64,000 nucleotides of DNA from Alistipes timonensis JC136 (GCF_900107675.1 NZ_FNRI01000003.1:248001-312000), one strand, 5' to 3'; numbered from the stretch's first letter, positions 1-8,680 are shown. Made by a program: numbers and translations. Notes: generated by a model from the letters alone, not told the origin.

Positions 1-191
1 CCGGGATCACCAAGCGCATCAGTCCCCACACCTTCCGCCACTCGTTCGCCACGCACCTGATCGAAGGCGGCGCCTCGATCCGCCAGGTGCAGGAGATGCT
101 GGGACACGAAAGCATCCTGACGACTGAAATATACACCCATCTCGACCACGAGCACCTGCGCCGCACGGTCGAAGAGCATCTGCCGATCTGA
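1..191 (+). CDS. Tyrosine site-specific recombinase, C-terminal fragment (XerC/XerD family)
   Basis: Only the last 62 codons are in the window; the 5' part lies to the left. The peptide carries the end of a tyrosine recombinase catalytic domain: the HTFRHSFATHL box with the catalytic His-x-x-Arg, the LGHES box with the second His, and the nucleophile Tyr in EIYTHL (codon at 132-134). The close match to XerD wording (RHSFATHL, VQEMLGH) suggests the housekeeping recombinase that resolves chromosome dimers at dif with its partner, rather than a phage integrase, but without the N-terminal half XerC, XerD and other Xer-like enzymes cannot be separated. It runs towards the following minus-strand genes with only 20 bp between stop codons. 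Confidence 0.85.
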   Translation, partial: GITKRISPHTFRHSFATHLIEGGASIRQVQEMLGHESILTTEIYTHLDHEHLRRTVEEHLPI

Positions 192-211
192 CAGCAGGAG
201 ATTCCTTTATA

Positions 212-565
212 TTATAGTCTGCGGATTTGCGACCGGGACGTCAGCCGCATCGATTCGTAGTCGAGCCCCGAGATCACGACCAGCACGCCGCCGGGCGTCA
301 CCGTCTGCGCGAGCAGTTCGGGCAGCGGCGTCGCCGAGTCCCGGCACAGGCGTTCGAAAGCCGTGCGGTAATCGGCCGGGAAGTCGGGGACGAGCAGTCC
401 CGCATAGAACTCCGTAGCGGCGAGGCGGTCGGGGTCGGAACAGCTTCCGACAGCAACCACCCAGCCGTCGGGAGCGAGCGTCAGCAGCGGATTGCGGACG
501 ATACCCCCGGGAGTCCAGAGAAGGTTAGAGGCTATCCGCCGGATTGGCTGCGCGGAAGAATCCAT
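212..565 (-). CDS. Small protein of unknown function
   Basis: A 117-residue protein with no family I can name. It has no signal peptide or membrane segment. The N-terminal strand pattern (residues 12-45, SNLLWTPGGIVRNPLLTL followed by VVAVGSC) resembles the small beta-sandwich part of amidohydrolase-type enzymes, but the metal-binding barrel is absent, so catalysis is unlikely by that route. It is the last gene of the minus-strand run and overlaps the upstream DUF4296 lipoprotein gene by 41 bp, which points to translational coupling. Reading continuity and codon use like its neighbours support a real gene; function is open. Confidence 0.6.
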   Translation of the reverse strand: MDSSAQPIRRIASNLLWTPGGIVRNPLLTLAPDGWVVAVGSCSDPDRLAATEFYAGLLVPDFPADYRTAFERLCRDSATPLPELLAQTVTPGGVLVVISGLDYESMRLTSRSQIRRL

Positions 566-1352
566 CGGCGAAGATACGGATATCGAGTTGCTGTTCGTAG
601 AGTTTTTCGACCGCCGTGCGCGTCGGGGGCGTAAACTCGACCCTCAGGTCGGTGACCGTCACCGAGGGACGCTGGGGCTTGCCCGTGAAATTCAGGAAGT
701 CGATGCGCAGGCGGCGGTGCGACGAATCGACGGCGAAACGGCGCGAGAAGGTCTCCTCGCGGTTGCGCCGCAGGGTCGTGGTATAGACTCCCGTGCGGGT
801 GCTGTCGCGGCGTTCGAGCCAGACGGAGCCTTTGAGCCCCTTGTCGTTGCGGTCGAGCGAATCGACGAGGTATTTGAGCGAAAGCTGGTAGTCGCCCGGC
901 TCGACGTCGAGCGTGAAACTCAGCCGCGCCGTATCGGCCAGCGACCGCACGCGGATCAGCGAGTCGGCAAGCACGGCCCGGGTAAAGGTCCGGCGGGCCA
1001 CGTTGTCGATCGTGTCGAGCACGGCGACCTCGCGGTTATAGAACTTGCCCTCCCGTTCGAGCATCTCGATGGCACGTTCGACGATGTCGCCCAAGCGGGC
1101 GCTCTTGCGCTTCGAGAAGTTGCCGATGGTGTAGTGAACGTCGTCGGTCGTATAGCCGTAGCGGGCGAAAATAGGCTCGTAGATGCGCAGCGAGTCGGTC
1201 CGGACGTTCCCGTTGCCGATATAGGCGTTGGTGAGGAACGCATCGTGGAAAATCTGCGCCAGCTTGTCGTCGGGGATGATCTTGTGGCGGGCGCAGGCGG
1301 CAAAAAGCACCACCAAAGCGGCGGAAGCCGTTATGCGGAGGAATCGTTTCAT
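525..1352 (-). CDS. DUF4296 domain-containing lipoprotein
   Basis: A 275-residue lipoprotein: signal sequence with lipobox and Cys20 (LVVLFAACARHK). Residues about 22-110 match the DUF4296 pattern of Bacteroidetes (IIPDDKLAQIFHDAFLTNAYI ... YGYTTDDVHYTI), a family of unknown function. The rest is a beta-rich C-terminal extension. The start is the ATG at 1350-1352, just after the permease stop (1 bp gap), so the permease, this gene and the small downstream ORF look co-transcribed. The order rbfA - LolC/E-like permease - DUF4296 is, from memory, common in Bacteroidales, so the group may act together at the envelope; that is inference. Confidence 0.8.
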   Translation of the reverse strand: MKRFLRITASAALVVLFAACARHKIIPDDKLAQIFHDAFLTNAYIGNGNVRTDSLRIYEPIFARYGYTTDDVHYTIGNFSKRKSARLGDIVERAIEMLEREGKFYNREVAVLDTIDNVARRTFTRAVLADSLIRVRSLADTARLSFTLDVEPGDYQLSLKYLVDSLDRNDKGLKGSVWLERRDSTRTGVYTTTLRRNREETFSRRFAVDSSHRRLRIDFLNFTGKPQRPSVTVTDLRVEFTPPTRTAVEKLYEQQLDIRIFADGFFRAANPADSL

Positions 1353-1353
1353 A

Positions 1354-2559
1354 TCATTCGTTGTGTTTTATCATGCTGCGCACCGTAACGCCCGACAGCA
1401 GGACGGCCACGGCGGCGAAAGCGGCAAGGACGGCCAACAGGTCGGCAAAGCGGAATTCGACGGGATAGCTCTTCGTGAGGAACGTTTCGGCAGGAATCTC
1501 GATCAGTCCGAAATGCTGCTGCACGAGGCTTGCGCCGACCCCGATAACGACACCTGCGGCAGCCCCCAGGCCGCATATCAGGAATCCCTCGGAGCGGAAC
1601 ACGGCCCGCACCAGCCCCGTATCGGCCCCCAGCGCCCGGAGCGTCACGATGTCACCGCGCTTCTCGACAATCAGCATGGCCAGCGCACCCACCACAGAGA
1701 ACGAGGCGATGACGAGCACCAGCAGGGCGATGAAGAAGATGCCCCACTTCTCGTAGGTCATGATGCGGTAGAACGAGGCGCGGAGTTCGTCGCGTGTGCG
1801 GACCCGGAAGTCGTCGCCCACGGCCTCGGCGACAGCCCGGCGGACCCCGGCGGCATCGGCCCCCGGATCGAGGCGCACGACCAGCGACGAGACGCGTCCC
1901 GGGTAGCCGAAAAGCTCCTGCGCCAGCCGCAGCGACGAGAGTACATAGGTGCGCTCGGTGTCGAGGTCGAGCGTATAGACCCCGCCCACGGGCTCCGTGC
2001 GGCGCGTATAGTTTTCCAGCGGCAGCAGCGTCGAGAACGAGCCCCGGCGCACGGCGTAGAGCGTCACGTCGGCGTCGGCCAGCGACCGGATGCCCAGCAT
2101 CCACGCCATCGACTGTCCGACGACCAGTCGTTCCAGGTCGCCCAGCCGCACCCGCCACTCCCCGGCCGACACGGCGTCGCCCAGGGCGAACACCTCGGCA
2201 TAGGCGTCGTCGACACCCCGCACCGTGGCGGTAGCCTGACGGCCCCCGTGTTCGAGCAGGGCGCTCTGTTCGAGGGTGAACGACAGCGCCCCGACGCCCG
2301 GAATGCGCCGGAGCGCCGCGGAGTCGATCTCCTCCTGCGCAAAGGTCTGCCCCTGCCGCGGGGTGACGGTCAGGTCGGCGTCGAAAGCCGAATACATCGA
2401 CTTCACCAGCGACTCGAAGCCGTTGAAGACCGACAGCAGGATAATCATCGCCGCAACGGGCATCGCCACGGCCGCGACGCTCAGTCCCGCGATCAGGTTG
2501 ACAACCGACCGGGATTGGGACGAGAAGAGGTAGCGGCGGGCAAAGAGCTGCGGCAGCAT
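1354..2559 (-). CDS. ABC transporter permease, LolC/LolE (FtsX-like) family
   Basis: A membrane protein of about 401 residues with the MacB/FtsX architecture: one N-terminal transmembrane helix (about residues 20-45, IAGLSVAAVAMPVAAMIILL), a large periplasmic domain (about 50-250) and three C-terminal helices (about 265-295, 315-345, 365-395). The opening LFARRYLFSSQSRSVVNLIAGLSV is typical of lipoprotein-releasing permeases that move outer-membrane lipoproteins from the inner membrane to a carrier. No LolD-type ATPase is adjacent, so it must pair with one encoded elsewhere. I place the start at the ATG at 2557-2559; an in-frame TTG three codons upstream (2568) is less likely. Confidence 0.82.
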   Translation of the reverse strand: MLPQLFARRYLFSSQSRSVVNLIAGLSVAAVAMPVAAMIILLSVFNGFESLVKSMYSAFDADLTVTPRQGQTFAQEEIDSAALRRIPGVGALSFTLEQSALLEHGGRQATATVRGVDDAYAEVFALGDAVSAGEWRVRLGDLERLVVGQSMAWMLGIRSLADADVTLYAVRRGSFSTLLPLENYTRRTEPVGGVYTLDLDTERTYVLSSLRLAQELFGYPGRVSSLVVRLDPGADAAGVRRAVAEAVGDDFRVRTRDELRASFYRIMTYEKWGIFFIALLVLVIASFSVVGALAMLIVEKRGDIVTLRALGADTGLVRAVFRSEGFLICGLGAAAGVVIGVGASLVQQHFGLIEIPAETFLTKSYPVEFRFADLLAVLAAFAAVAVLLSGVTVRSMIKHNE

Positions 2560-2592
2560 AACGGGCAAACGGTTAGGTACGGGACTCCGAAG

Positions 2593-2610
2593 CCCCCGCC
2601 GAGGCGGGGG
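2593..2610. repeat. GC-rich inverted repeat between rbfA and the permease gene
   Basis: Perfect 8-bp arms CCCCCGCC and GGCGGGGG separated by GA, followed on the plus strand by a G-rich tract (TTTGGGGGTGGG). There is no T run in the direction of transcription (minus), so this looks more like a dispersed intergenic palindrome than a factor-independent terminator. Confidence 0.5.
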
Positions 2611-2679
2611 TTTGGGGGTGGGTCAGGTTTGTAAACGACGCCGCAGGCGGCGCGAACGACCGGCATAAGCGCATAGCCA

Positions 2680-3021
2680 TCAATCTTCTTTCAATGCCCT
2701 GTCTATATTCTCGATGTATTCCAGGGAATCGTCGAGGAAGAACTGGATTTCGGGAACGTTTTTCAACTGGTTGCGCAGCCGTTGGCCCAGGGCCCGGCGG
2801 ATGAACCAGTTCTGATGTTCGAGACGCTGCATCACTTCGTCGCTCTGCTCGAAGGGGAAGATGCTGACGTAAATCTTGGCGTAGCTGAAATCGGGCGAAA
2901 CACGCACGGCCGTGACCGTGACGAGCGCACCGCGGACGATCTGCGCCCCCTCCTTCTGGAAGATGTCGGCGGCGTCCTTCTGGATCTGTTTGGCGATTTT
3001 CTGCTGACGGGTGGTTTCCAT
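2680..3021 (-). CDS. rbfA: Ribosome-binding factor A
   Basis: A 113-residue protein covering the whole RbfA KH-like fold: the opening TTRQQKIAKQIQKDAADIFQKE, the central VRVSPDFSYAKIYVSIFP strand-helix segment, and the IRRALGQRLRNQLKNVPEIQFFLDDS block that binds 16S rRNA. RbfA assists late 30S maturation, particularly processing of the 16S 5' end, and is needed for cold adaptation. Length is normal. It stands 12 bp downstream of the beta-barrel gene and 120 bp before the permease, on the same strand. Confidence 0.95.
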   Translation of the reverse strand: METTRQQKIAKQIQKDAADIFQKEGAQIVRGALVTVTAVRVSPDFSYAKIYVSIFPFEQSDEVMQRLEHQNWFIRRALGQRLRNQLKNVPEIQFFLDDSLEYIENIDRALKED

Positions 3022-3033
3022 AATCTGCTGTTT

Positions 3034-3843
3034 TTACAACCCATATTTGAAGACCTCGCGGTTCTTCTCCTTTTTGGGTCTTGGTTTCCAGGTTTCGAAG
3101 CCCTGTTTGTTGAAGCGGTAGTTCAGCCCCACGGAGATCGTGAGGTTGTCGAGCGGCGAACGCAGCGGAGTGGCCCAGAAGGGGTTTTCCGACCCGTCGC
3201 CGGCATTGTCCGAATATTTATTGCGGTTGCGGACGATGTCCGAATAGCCGAAGTAGTAACGCACGCGGAAATTCAGTTCGAAACGGCGGATCAGAAACGC
3301 GATACCGCCGCCGCCGGCCAGCCCGTAGCCCCAGCGGTTGTCGCGCGGAAGTTTGAAATCGTAGGTCCCCTTCCAGTCGGAGGCCCCGTTGGCCCGCGCC
3401 TGCTCGTTCTCGTAGGTCGAAGAGAAATTGTAGGAAAAGGTTGCCGCGGCCTCGAAGTAGACGCGCACGTGGTTGCGGAACATGTAGACATGGGGCTGCC
3501 AGACAATCGGCAGCACCACCGAATTGATATGCCGCGAGTAGTAGAGGTAGTCCTTCTTCTCCTCGACCAGCGAGGCGTTGGGCGCGAACGAAAAACCCTG
3601 CTGGAGAAATTCCAGGTCGATACCGAAGCCGCCCACGAAACGCTGCGTGCCATAGTAGCGCCACGAAAGGCCGCCGCTGTACATGCCCCACATCGCCCGC
3701 ATCTCCTGCTGGGGCTGAAAGCGGCCGTTGCCCATGCCGTAGCCCGCCGTGAAGCCGAGCGTATGCTGCGCCGAGGCCCCCTGCCATGCGGCGAGGGCGG
3801 CGAAGGCGAGGAGCCCGGCAATGATATGTCGTTTCATCGTCAT
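3034..3843 (-). CDS. Outer-membrane beta-barrel protein (porin-like)
   Basis: A 269-residue protein with a Sec signal peptide (residues 1 to about 27, ending ASAQ) and a mature part rich in alternating amphipathic strands and Tyr/Phe (YGMGNGRFQPQQ, VRYYFGYSDIV, ISVGLNYRF), as in eight-stranded outer-membrane beta-barrels of the PorT/OmpW-like group. The specific function is unknown. Two start ATGs lie six bp apart (3843 and 3837). It follows the Ig-like lipoprotein gene with a 1-bp gap, so the two envelope proteins are likely made together. Confidence 0.8.
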   Translation of the reverse strand: MTMKRHIIAGLLAFAALAAWQGASAQHTLGFTAGYGMGNGRFQPQQEMRAMWGMYSGGLSWRYYGTQRFVGGFGIDLEFLQQGFSFAPNASLVEEKKDYLYYSRHINSVVLPIVWQPHVYMFRNHVRVYFEAAATFSYNFSSTYENEQARANGASDWKGTYDFKLPRDNRWGYGLAGGGGIAFLIRRFELNFRVRYYFGYSDIVRNRNKYSDNAGDGSENPFWATPLRSPLDNLTISVGLNYRFNKQGFETWKPRPKKEKNREVFKYGL

Positions 3844-3844
3844 C

Positions 3845-5881
3845 CTACCTGAAATTGTTGAACATGCTGCCCGCAGAGTTGAAATTGCTGTTGTTCTGCT
3901 GCTGGCGTTCCTGCTCCTGTCGGTTCTTCTTCGGGCCCTCTTTGAGCCGTTTCTCCTCCTCGCGGCGCAAACGCTGGGCCTCGCGCTCGTCCAGCAGGCG
4001 CGAGAGCGACTGCATCGTGACCGGTGCGAAGATGCGGTTCATATCCATCGTGAACTCGATCTCCCAATTGGTCTTGGTGGCGAAGGTGTCCTCGCCCTCG
4101 TCGTTGGCATAGATTTCGGCCCGCTCGGGCTGACGCCGTTCGACCAGGTTGCCCGTGTCCCACTTGCCGTTGCCGTTCCGGTCCTCGATGACGCGGAATT
4201 TGATCTCGCCCGCCGGGACGTAGTTGAACTGGATGTCGCCCGTCGTCACGTCGCGCCGCTCCTGTTTGAGGGCATTGTTGCCGTCGAGCAACTGGACGAT
4301 GTATTTCGTACCGTCGTCACGACCGTTGACGTGGATCTTCACCGTGGCGAACTTTTCGGGGTCGAGGACCGTATATTTGCCGACGATCGAGTCGTTCGAC
4401 AGCCCCGCAACGTCGGTGATGGCCCCCTCGGGGATGGTCAGCGTATATTGTCCGCCCGTCTTCCACGGAGCGCGGATATACCATTTGCGCAGCTGGCCCG
4501 TATCGCGCACCATGCGCACGGGGACATCCTCGACCGAATTGTCTTCGAGCAGGCGCGTCAGCAGCAGGCGCGACGAGTCGATCTTCACCAGCGGATAATC
4601 GAACTCCGCGGTGAGATGATTCTCGGGGTTGATGTCGCCCGAAGCGGGGAGTTTGACGGCGAAGGGATTCGGCTTTTTGGGCTCGACCCACTCCTCGCCC
4701 GCGGCCTCGGCCTTGCGGCGCTCGCGCTCGAGCTTCTCGCGCTCGCGCTCCTGCTCCTTGGTCTCGATCAGCCGCCAGGCGAGTTTCAGCGGCTCGGTGA
4801 CCTCCTGCAGGCGGTTGACCGTATCGTGTTTGAAATAGGTGATCTCGCCTTTGATCGTATCGGGCAGGTCGGCCGAAGGAACGTTGAACCACAGGGCGAT
4901 CGTATCGCGGCCCACGGTCTGGGGATCGAAGATGACCCGGTCGGCGGGGATGCTGTCGAAACGCAGGCTGGTGATCTTCGGGTGCGCCGAGGCAAAATAG
5001 AGCATCGCCTTGTGCTGCTGGGGACGCTCGGACTCCGAAAGCATCTGCCGGCGGAACGCCTTGTCGGTGAACATCCGGAAATAGAGCTGCGGCTCAGCCG
5101 TCACATACTGGCGGATCGAATCGTACCACATGGCGAAATCGGGCATCTCGGCCGGGTTGTAGGTCTTTTCGAGGAAGCCCACCTGGTCATTGCCGGGCTC
5201 GTACATCTGGTTGTCGTTCTTATCCTGGACGGCATAGACCCGGTAGGGAATCGGTTTGAGGTTCTGGGCGATGAAGATGCCGTTGTTCTCGGCGCGTGCG
5301 ATCGACGCGGGCTTGTATTTGAACACCGTGGAATCGTATTCGGCGACGTTCTCGACCGAGTCGGCCGGGAAGAACCAGATGAAGGTTTTCGACACGGAAT
5401 CGGCCTTGTAGCTGTCGGCCGTATAGCCCGTGAGGAGCATCGAGTCGATCTCGGGGCCCGTCGAAAAGACATAGCGCATCGAATAGAGGGGGTTGCCCTC
5501 GTTGTTGTCGCGGATGGCGCTGCCGAAATTGAGCGAATAGGTCGTGTTCGGAGCCAGCGTATCGCGCAGCTGGACCACGACGCCCCGGCCGCGCAGGGAG
5601 ACCGTGGGTTTTTTCTTCATCGCCGGCGAGGTGAAGAACTCCTTCTGCTGGTCTTTGAGCTGGACGAACTCGTCGAACTCGATATAGATCTTCTCGTGGC
5701 CGACGAGGGGCCGGTTGACCGAATTGTTGTCGGGCGTCATGTTCACGATGACGGGAGGAAGCGAATCGCGGGGCCCTCCGGTAGGGGTCATCATGCTCGC
5801 GCAGCGGCTCAGGAAAGCCGACACGAAGAGCAGCGCCACCGCAAGGCGCAGCAGGTAAAGGGTATGTCGCGGCGTATTCAT
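3845..5881 (-). CDS. Ig-like domain lipoprotein, Bacteroidetes-conserved
   Basis: A 678-residue lipoprotein with a long signal sequence and lipidation Cys at about 27 (FLSRCASMMTPTGGP). The motif PTGGPRDSLPPVIVNMTPDN then starts an SbsA-type Ig-like domain (about residues 30-140, IYIEFDEFVQL), a hallmark of a conserved Bacteroidetes family. A charged segment near residues 385-405 (KEQEREREKLERERRKAEA) is probably helical or coiled coil, and the last 60 residues are Gln/Asn-rich. Its role is unknown; the Ig-like fold suggests envelope scaffolding. It overlaps the upstream lipoprotein gene by 4 bp (ATGA), indicating translational coupling. Confidence 0.85.
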   Translation of the reverse strand: MNTPRHTLYLLRLAVALLFVSAFLSRCASMMTPTGGPRDSLPPVIVNMTPDNNSVNRPLVGHEKIYIEFDEFVQLKDQQKEFFTSPAMKKKPTVSLRGRGVVVQLRDTLAPNTTYSLNFGSAIRDNNEGNPLYSMRYVFSTGPEIDSMLLTGYTADSYKADSVSKTFIWFFPADSVENVAEYDSTVFKYKPASIARAENNGIFIAQNLKPIPYRVYAVQDKNDNQMYEPGNDQVGFLEKTYNPAEMPDFAMWYDSIRQYVTAEPQLYFRMFTDKAFRRQMLSESERPQQHKAMLYFASAHPKITSLRFDSIPADRVIFDPQTVGRDTIALWFNVPSADLPDTIKGEITYFKHDTVNRLQEVTEPLKLAWRLIETKEQEREREKLERERRKAEAAGEEWVEPKKPNPFAVKLPASGDINPENHLTAEFDYPLVKIDSSRLLLTRLLEDNSVEDVPVRMVRDTGQLRKWYIRAPWKTGGQYTLTIPEGAITDVAGLSNDSIVGKYTVLDPEKFATVKIHVNGRDDGTKYIVQLLDGNNALKQERRDVTTGDIQFNYVPAGEIKFRVIEDRNGNGKWDTGNLVERRQPERAEIYANDEGEDTFATKTNWEIEFTMDMNRIFAPVTMQSLSRLLDEREAQRLRREEEKRLKEGPKKNRQEQERQQQNNSNFNSAGSMFNNFR

Positions 5882-6846
5882 CGGCGGCGTGCTTGTGTTT
5901 GCGTTTTCGAATCCTTGTCGGGGTCGAGCTCCGGATTGACGACGATCCAGCCGTTGGGCTCTTCATCATCAATCCATTGCTGAATCCAGGGCCGGAAGAG
6001 GACGGGGAAGGTCGGCGAAGCGCCTTCGAGGTCGACCTCCTTCTTCGTGTAGGCATAAAGTCTATTGACGCGGTCGACCACAACCACCATCAGCGTCGGG
6101 GTCGAGACCTGCATCTTGTAGAGAGCCGAGCTCTCTTCCTTATAGGCCGTGAAGTTGGGGTTGGAGCGCGTGAATGAATCGTCGTCCTTCGACGTGATCT
6201 TGCCCGCCACGGCATCGTCGTACGAGGCGATGTACCACGCCGTGGTGTCGGCGGCGAAAGCATAGGCTTTCAGGCTCGATATCTCGCCCGCGGCGCCGCC
6301 CTCCTCGCTCTGGACCGCGGGTTCGATGAAGCAGTCGAGATAGGTGGGAGGCGTATAGAACTCGTTGTAATAGCTCCAGTTGCCGTCCTTGTAGGAAAAG
6401 CCCTCCTTCCACGGTTTGAAAGGCAGCGCCACGTACAGAACCGGAAGATTTTCGGCCAATTCCTGCTGGGTGTAGGCATAGATCTTATGCTCCGTATCGA
6501 CGGCCAGAACCATTTGCGTAGCGTTCGACATCGACATCTGGACCCATCCGTCAGTCCCTTCGCGCTCGTAGGGCACGGCCGTGACGAAGGGCGAAAGCCG
6601 CTCCGAAGGATTGCCCTTCAGGCTGGCGACGCCCTCCAGCGCATCCGCATAGGAAGCGACGGTGTAGAAAGCCGTGTCGGCGGCGAAAGCGTAGGCTTTT
6701 ACCCCCTCGAGCGCCAGGTACGGATCGCCCGACAAGTCCTGCACGAGGGGTTTGATCACGTAGTTCGTCGTGGTCGACACGTCTTTGAAGCACCCCGTCA
6801 GGAGCGCCGCGGCAGTCAGGAAGAGTATCGTTCGTTTCACGTTCAT
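5878..6846 (-). CDS. Lipoprotein with an internal duplication, unknown function
   Basis: A 322-residue lipoprotein (Cys19 in ALLTGCFKD). It consists of two similar halves: residues about 48-150 contain GVKAYAFAADTAFYTVASY ... VDTEHKIYAYTQQEL ... LPFKPW, and residues about 191-290 contain SLKAYAFAADTTAWYIASY ... VDRVNRLYAYTKKEV ... LFRPW. Each half probably forms one beta-rich domain, a tandem duplication within the gene. I do not recognise the family. I chose the ATG at 6844-6846 because it gives a clean signal sequence and a 7-bp gap after folK; an upstream ATG at 6870 would run into folK. It overlaps the Ig-like lipoprotein gene by 4 bp. Confidence 0.72.
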   Translation of the reverse strand: MNVKRTILFLTAAALLTGCFKDVSTTTNYVIKPLVQDLSGDPYLALEGVKAYAFAADTAFYTVASYADALEGVASLKGNPSERLSPFVTAVPYEREGTDGWVQMSMSNATQMVLAVDTEHKIYAYTQQELAENLPVLYVALPFKPWKEGFSYKDGNWSYYNEFYTPPTYLDCFIEPAVQSEEGGAAGEISSLKAYAFAADTTAWYIASYDDAVAGKITSKDDDSFTRSNPNFTAYKEESSALYKMQVSTPTLMVVVVDRVNRLYAYTKKEVDLEGASPTFPVLFRPWIQQWIDDEEPNGWIVVNPELDPDKDSKTQTQARRR

Positions 6847-6853
6847 CTCCGTA

Positions 6854-7342
6854 TTATTTATGCAGCGCACCGAGCATCTCCCCCACGGTGACGCCCGTCA
6901 CGGGGTGGCGGTGCCGGCGCATGATCTCCGCGAGCGGCTGCAAGGCAAATTCCCGTTCGGCAAGCAGCGGGTGGGGCACCGTAAGGCGCTCGTCGTCGAT
7001 CACTTCGTCACCATAGAAGATGATGTCGATGTCGATCGGGCGCGACGAGTAGGCGGCGCCCGACGAGGCTTTCTCGACCGCCTCGGCGGCACGGTTGCGC
7101 CCCAGCTCCCGCTCGATCTGCTGGCAGGCGTCGAGCACTTCGAGCGGCGAAAGGTCGGTCGAAACCTCCAAAGCCTGATTCGAAAAACGCTGCGCGGCCG
7201 GGAATCCCCACGGCGCGCTCTCGTAGCGGTGCGAACAGCGCAGGACAGCCCCCACACGGGAGTTTATCAACTGCTGTGCCGTTTGCAGGGTGCGTTTCAC
7301 ATCGCCCTGGTTTCCGCCTAAAAGAAGTGCCACACGTGTCAT
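6854..7342 (-). CDS. folK: 2-amino-4-hydroxy-6-hydroxymethyldihydropteridine pyrophosphokinase
   Basis: A 162-residue HPPK. It transfers pyrophosphate from ATP to 6-hydroxymethyl-dihydropterin, the step before dihydropteroate synthase in folate synthesis. The opening LLLGGNQGDVKRTLQ and the signature SRPIDIDIIFYGDEVIDDERLTVPHP with its metal-binding Asp pair (DIDI) are intact. Length is normal for a single-domain FolK, not a FolB or FolP fusion. It sits 3 bp after holB and 7 bp before the duplicated lipoprotein, all on the minus strand. Confidence 0.95.
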   Translation of the reverse strand: MTRVALLLGGNQGDVKRTLQTAQQLINSRVGAVLRCSHRYESAPWGFPAAQRFSNQALEVSTDLSPLEVLDACQQIERELGRNRAAEAVEKASSGAAYSSRPIDIDIIFYGDEVIDDERLTVPHPLLAEREFALQPLAEIMRRHRHPVTGVTVGEMLGALHK

Positions 7343-7345
7343 AAC

Positions 7346-8491
7346 TCACAAATGTTTTATCATCTTGCTCACCGAGAGGGCAAAATGGGTGAAAACGATC
7401 GTCGGATTGCCGTTCTGCACAATCTGTGCGGAGGCGCTCTCGATCTCGGCGATCAGCGGCTCGATATTCTGCGAGCCGACGAAAGGGGCGAATTTCGAAC
7501 AGAAGGCCAGCTCCTCGCCCCAGAGGTAACTGACTTCGCGGATACCCGCATGGAGCATGTAACTCTCGCGCAGAAGCCGCGCCGCATCGCGCAGGAACGC
7601 CCGCTGCTGCTCGCGCGAAAGCTGCGCCGCATCCTCGGCCCAGGAGACCAGTTCGAGGTGCTTGTCGTTGTAGCTCAGGCGCATCAGGCCGCAGAAAAGG
7701 TCGAAATTCTCCTTCCGCAGCGCATCGCTCTCGCCAGCAACCAGGTGATTCAGCTCCAGGAGGTTGCCGCCGGCCAGACGCGCCATGTTGCGGGCCTGCA
7801 AAGGGTCGGAAACGCCTTTCCCCGCCGCGACACGTTCCAGCACGTCGGGGGCGATGCGCGGAACGCAGACCTCCTGCGTCCGCGAGATGATCGTCGGCAA
7901 CAGCCGGTCGGGCTGTTCGGAAACCAGGATGAAGAGCGTCCGGTCCCACGGCTCCTCGAGGATTTTGAGGATCTTGTTCGCGGCCTCCTCGTTCATCGTC
8001 TCCGGGAGCCAGATGAGCATCGTCTTGTAGTCGGCCTCGAAGCTTTTGAACGAGAGTTTGCGGATGATCTCGTCGGCCTCGCGGGCCGCGATCATACCTT
8101 TGAGCGTCTTGCCCAGGTCGAGCCGGTCGTACCAGTCCTGCGGCGAAACATAGCCGCCCCGTTCGGCGAACAGCGTGCGGAACAGCGGCAGGAACTCGTC
8201 GCTCCGCATCACTTCGCCCGACTTCTTGCCCTGTTTGTTCACGGGAAAGACCAGATGCAGGTCGGGATGCGCCAGCGTCCCGATCTGCCGGCAGTCGGGA
8301 CACTCGCCGCACGAGTCGCCGTCGCGGCGGTGGCGGCAGCAGAGGTACTGCACATAGGCCACGGCCAGCGCCAGGGCCCCGGAACCGGCCAGCCCCGTGA
8401 AGAGCTGGGCATGGCTCACACGGCCGGCATCGACCGACTGCGCCAGGTGCCGTTTCAAATCGTCCTGTCCTATGATATCCGCAAAGCGCAT
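7346..8491 (-). CDS. holB: DNA polymerase III, delta' subunit
   Basis: A 381-residue clamp-loader subunit of the RFC/DnaX AAA+ family. The start FADIIGQDDLKRHLAQSV and SHAQLFTGLAGSGALALA correspond to the family's P-loop region, which here lacks the Lys-Ser/Thr of a working Walker A, as expected for the non-ATPase delta' subunit. A Cys cluster (CCRHRRDGDSCGECPDC, about residues 51-67) is the zinc module. NEEAANKILKILEEPWDRTLFILVSEQPDRLLPTIISRTQ matches the sensor and SRC-like region. It loads the beta clamp together with DnaX and HolA. The small membrane protein precedes it with a 1-bp gap and folK follows at 3 bp. Confidence 0.9.
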   Translation of the reverse strand: MRFADIIGQDDLKRHLAQSVDAGRVSHAQLFTGLAGSGALALAVAYVQYLCCRHRRDGDSCGECPDCRQIGTLAHPDLHLVFPVNKQGKKSGEVMRSDEFLPLFRTLFAERGGYVSPQDWYDRLDLGKTLKGMIAAREADEIIRKLSFKSFEADYKTMLIWLPETMNEEAANKILKILEEPWDRTLFILVSEQPDRLLPTIISRTQEVCVPRIAPDVLERVAAGKGVSDPLQARNMARLAGGNLLELNHLVAGESDALRKENFDLFCGLMRLSYNDKHLELVSWAEDAAQLSREQQRAFLRDAARLLRESYMLHAGIREVSYLWGEELAFCSKFAPFVGSQNIEPLIAEIESASAQIVQNGNPTIVFTHFALSVSKMIKHL

Positions 8492-8492
8492 T

Positions 8493-8678
8493 TTAATTCT
8501 TCTTTTTCAAATGCCGGAGGGTTTGCACGCCGGCAATGGTTAACAATCCCGCGAAAACCAGCGCGAGGATGACGGTGCGGACGGTTCCCGGCTCCAGCTG
8601 GAGAGCCCCGGCCCCGCCGAGAAAGAGCGCGAAACTCACGCCCAATATCCAAAGTTTCTTTGTCGTGTCACGCCCCAT
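8493..8678 (-). CDS. Small two-helix membrane protein
   Basis: About 61 residues with two predicted transmembrane helices (WILGVSFALFLGGAGAL and TVRTVILALVFAGLLTIAGV) separated by a short charged turn, and a basic tail (LRHLKKKN). Family unknown. I prefer the ATG at 8676-8678 because an AGGAG ribosome-binding sequence lies about 6 bp upstream; an in-frame TTG at 8682-8684 would sit directly on that AGGAG. The gene lies 2 bp downstream of the flippase stop codon and 1 bp before holB, so it is co-transcribed with both. Confidence 0.65.
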   Translation of the reverse strand: MGRDTTKKLWILGVSFALFLGGAGALQLEPGTVRTVILALVFAGLLTIAGVQTLRHLKKKN

Positions 8679-8680
8679 CG

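Noticed and set aside
1..191. The Xer fragment as the integrase of the phage island
   Set aside because: It lies 13.7 kb away behind a run of housekeeping genes and reads like a chromosomal XerC/XerD.
3749..5983. Long plus-strand open frame opposite the Ig-like lipoprotein and beta-barrel genes
   Set aside because: Antisense shadow in high-GC DNA; the minus-strand genes have signal sequences and family motifs, the plus frame has none.
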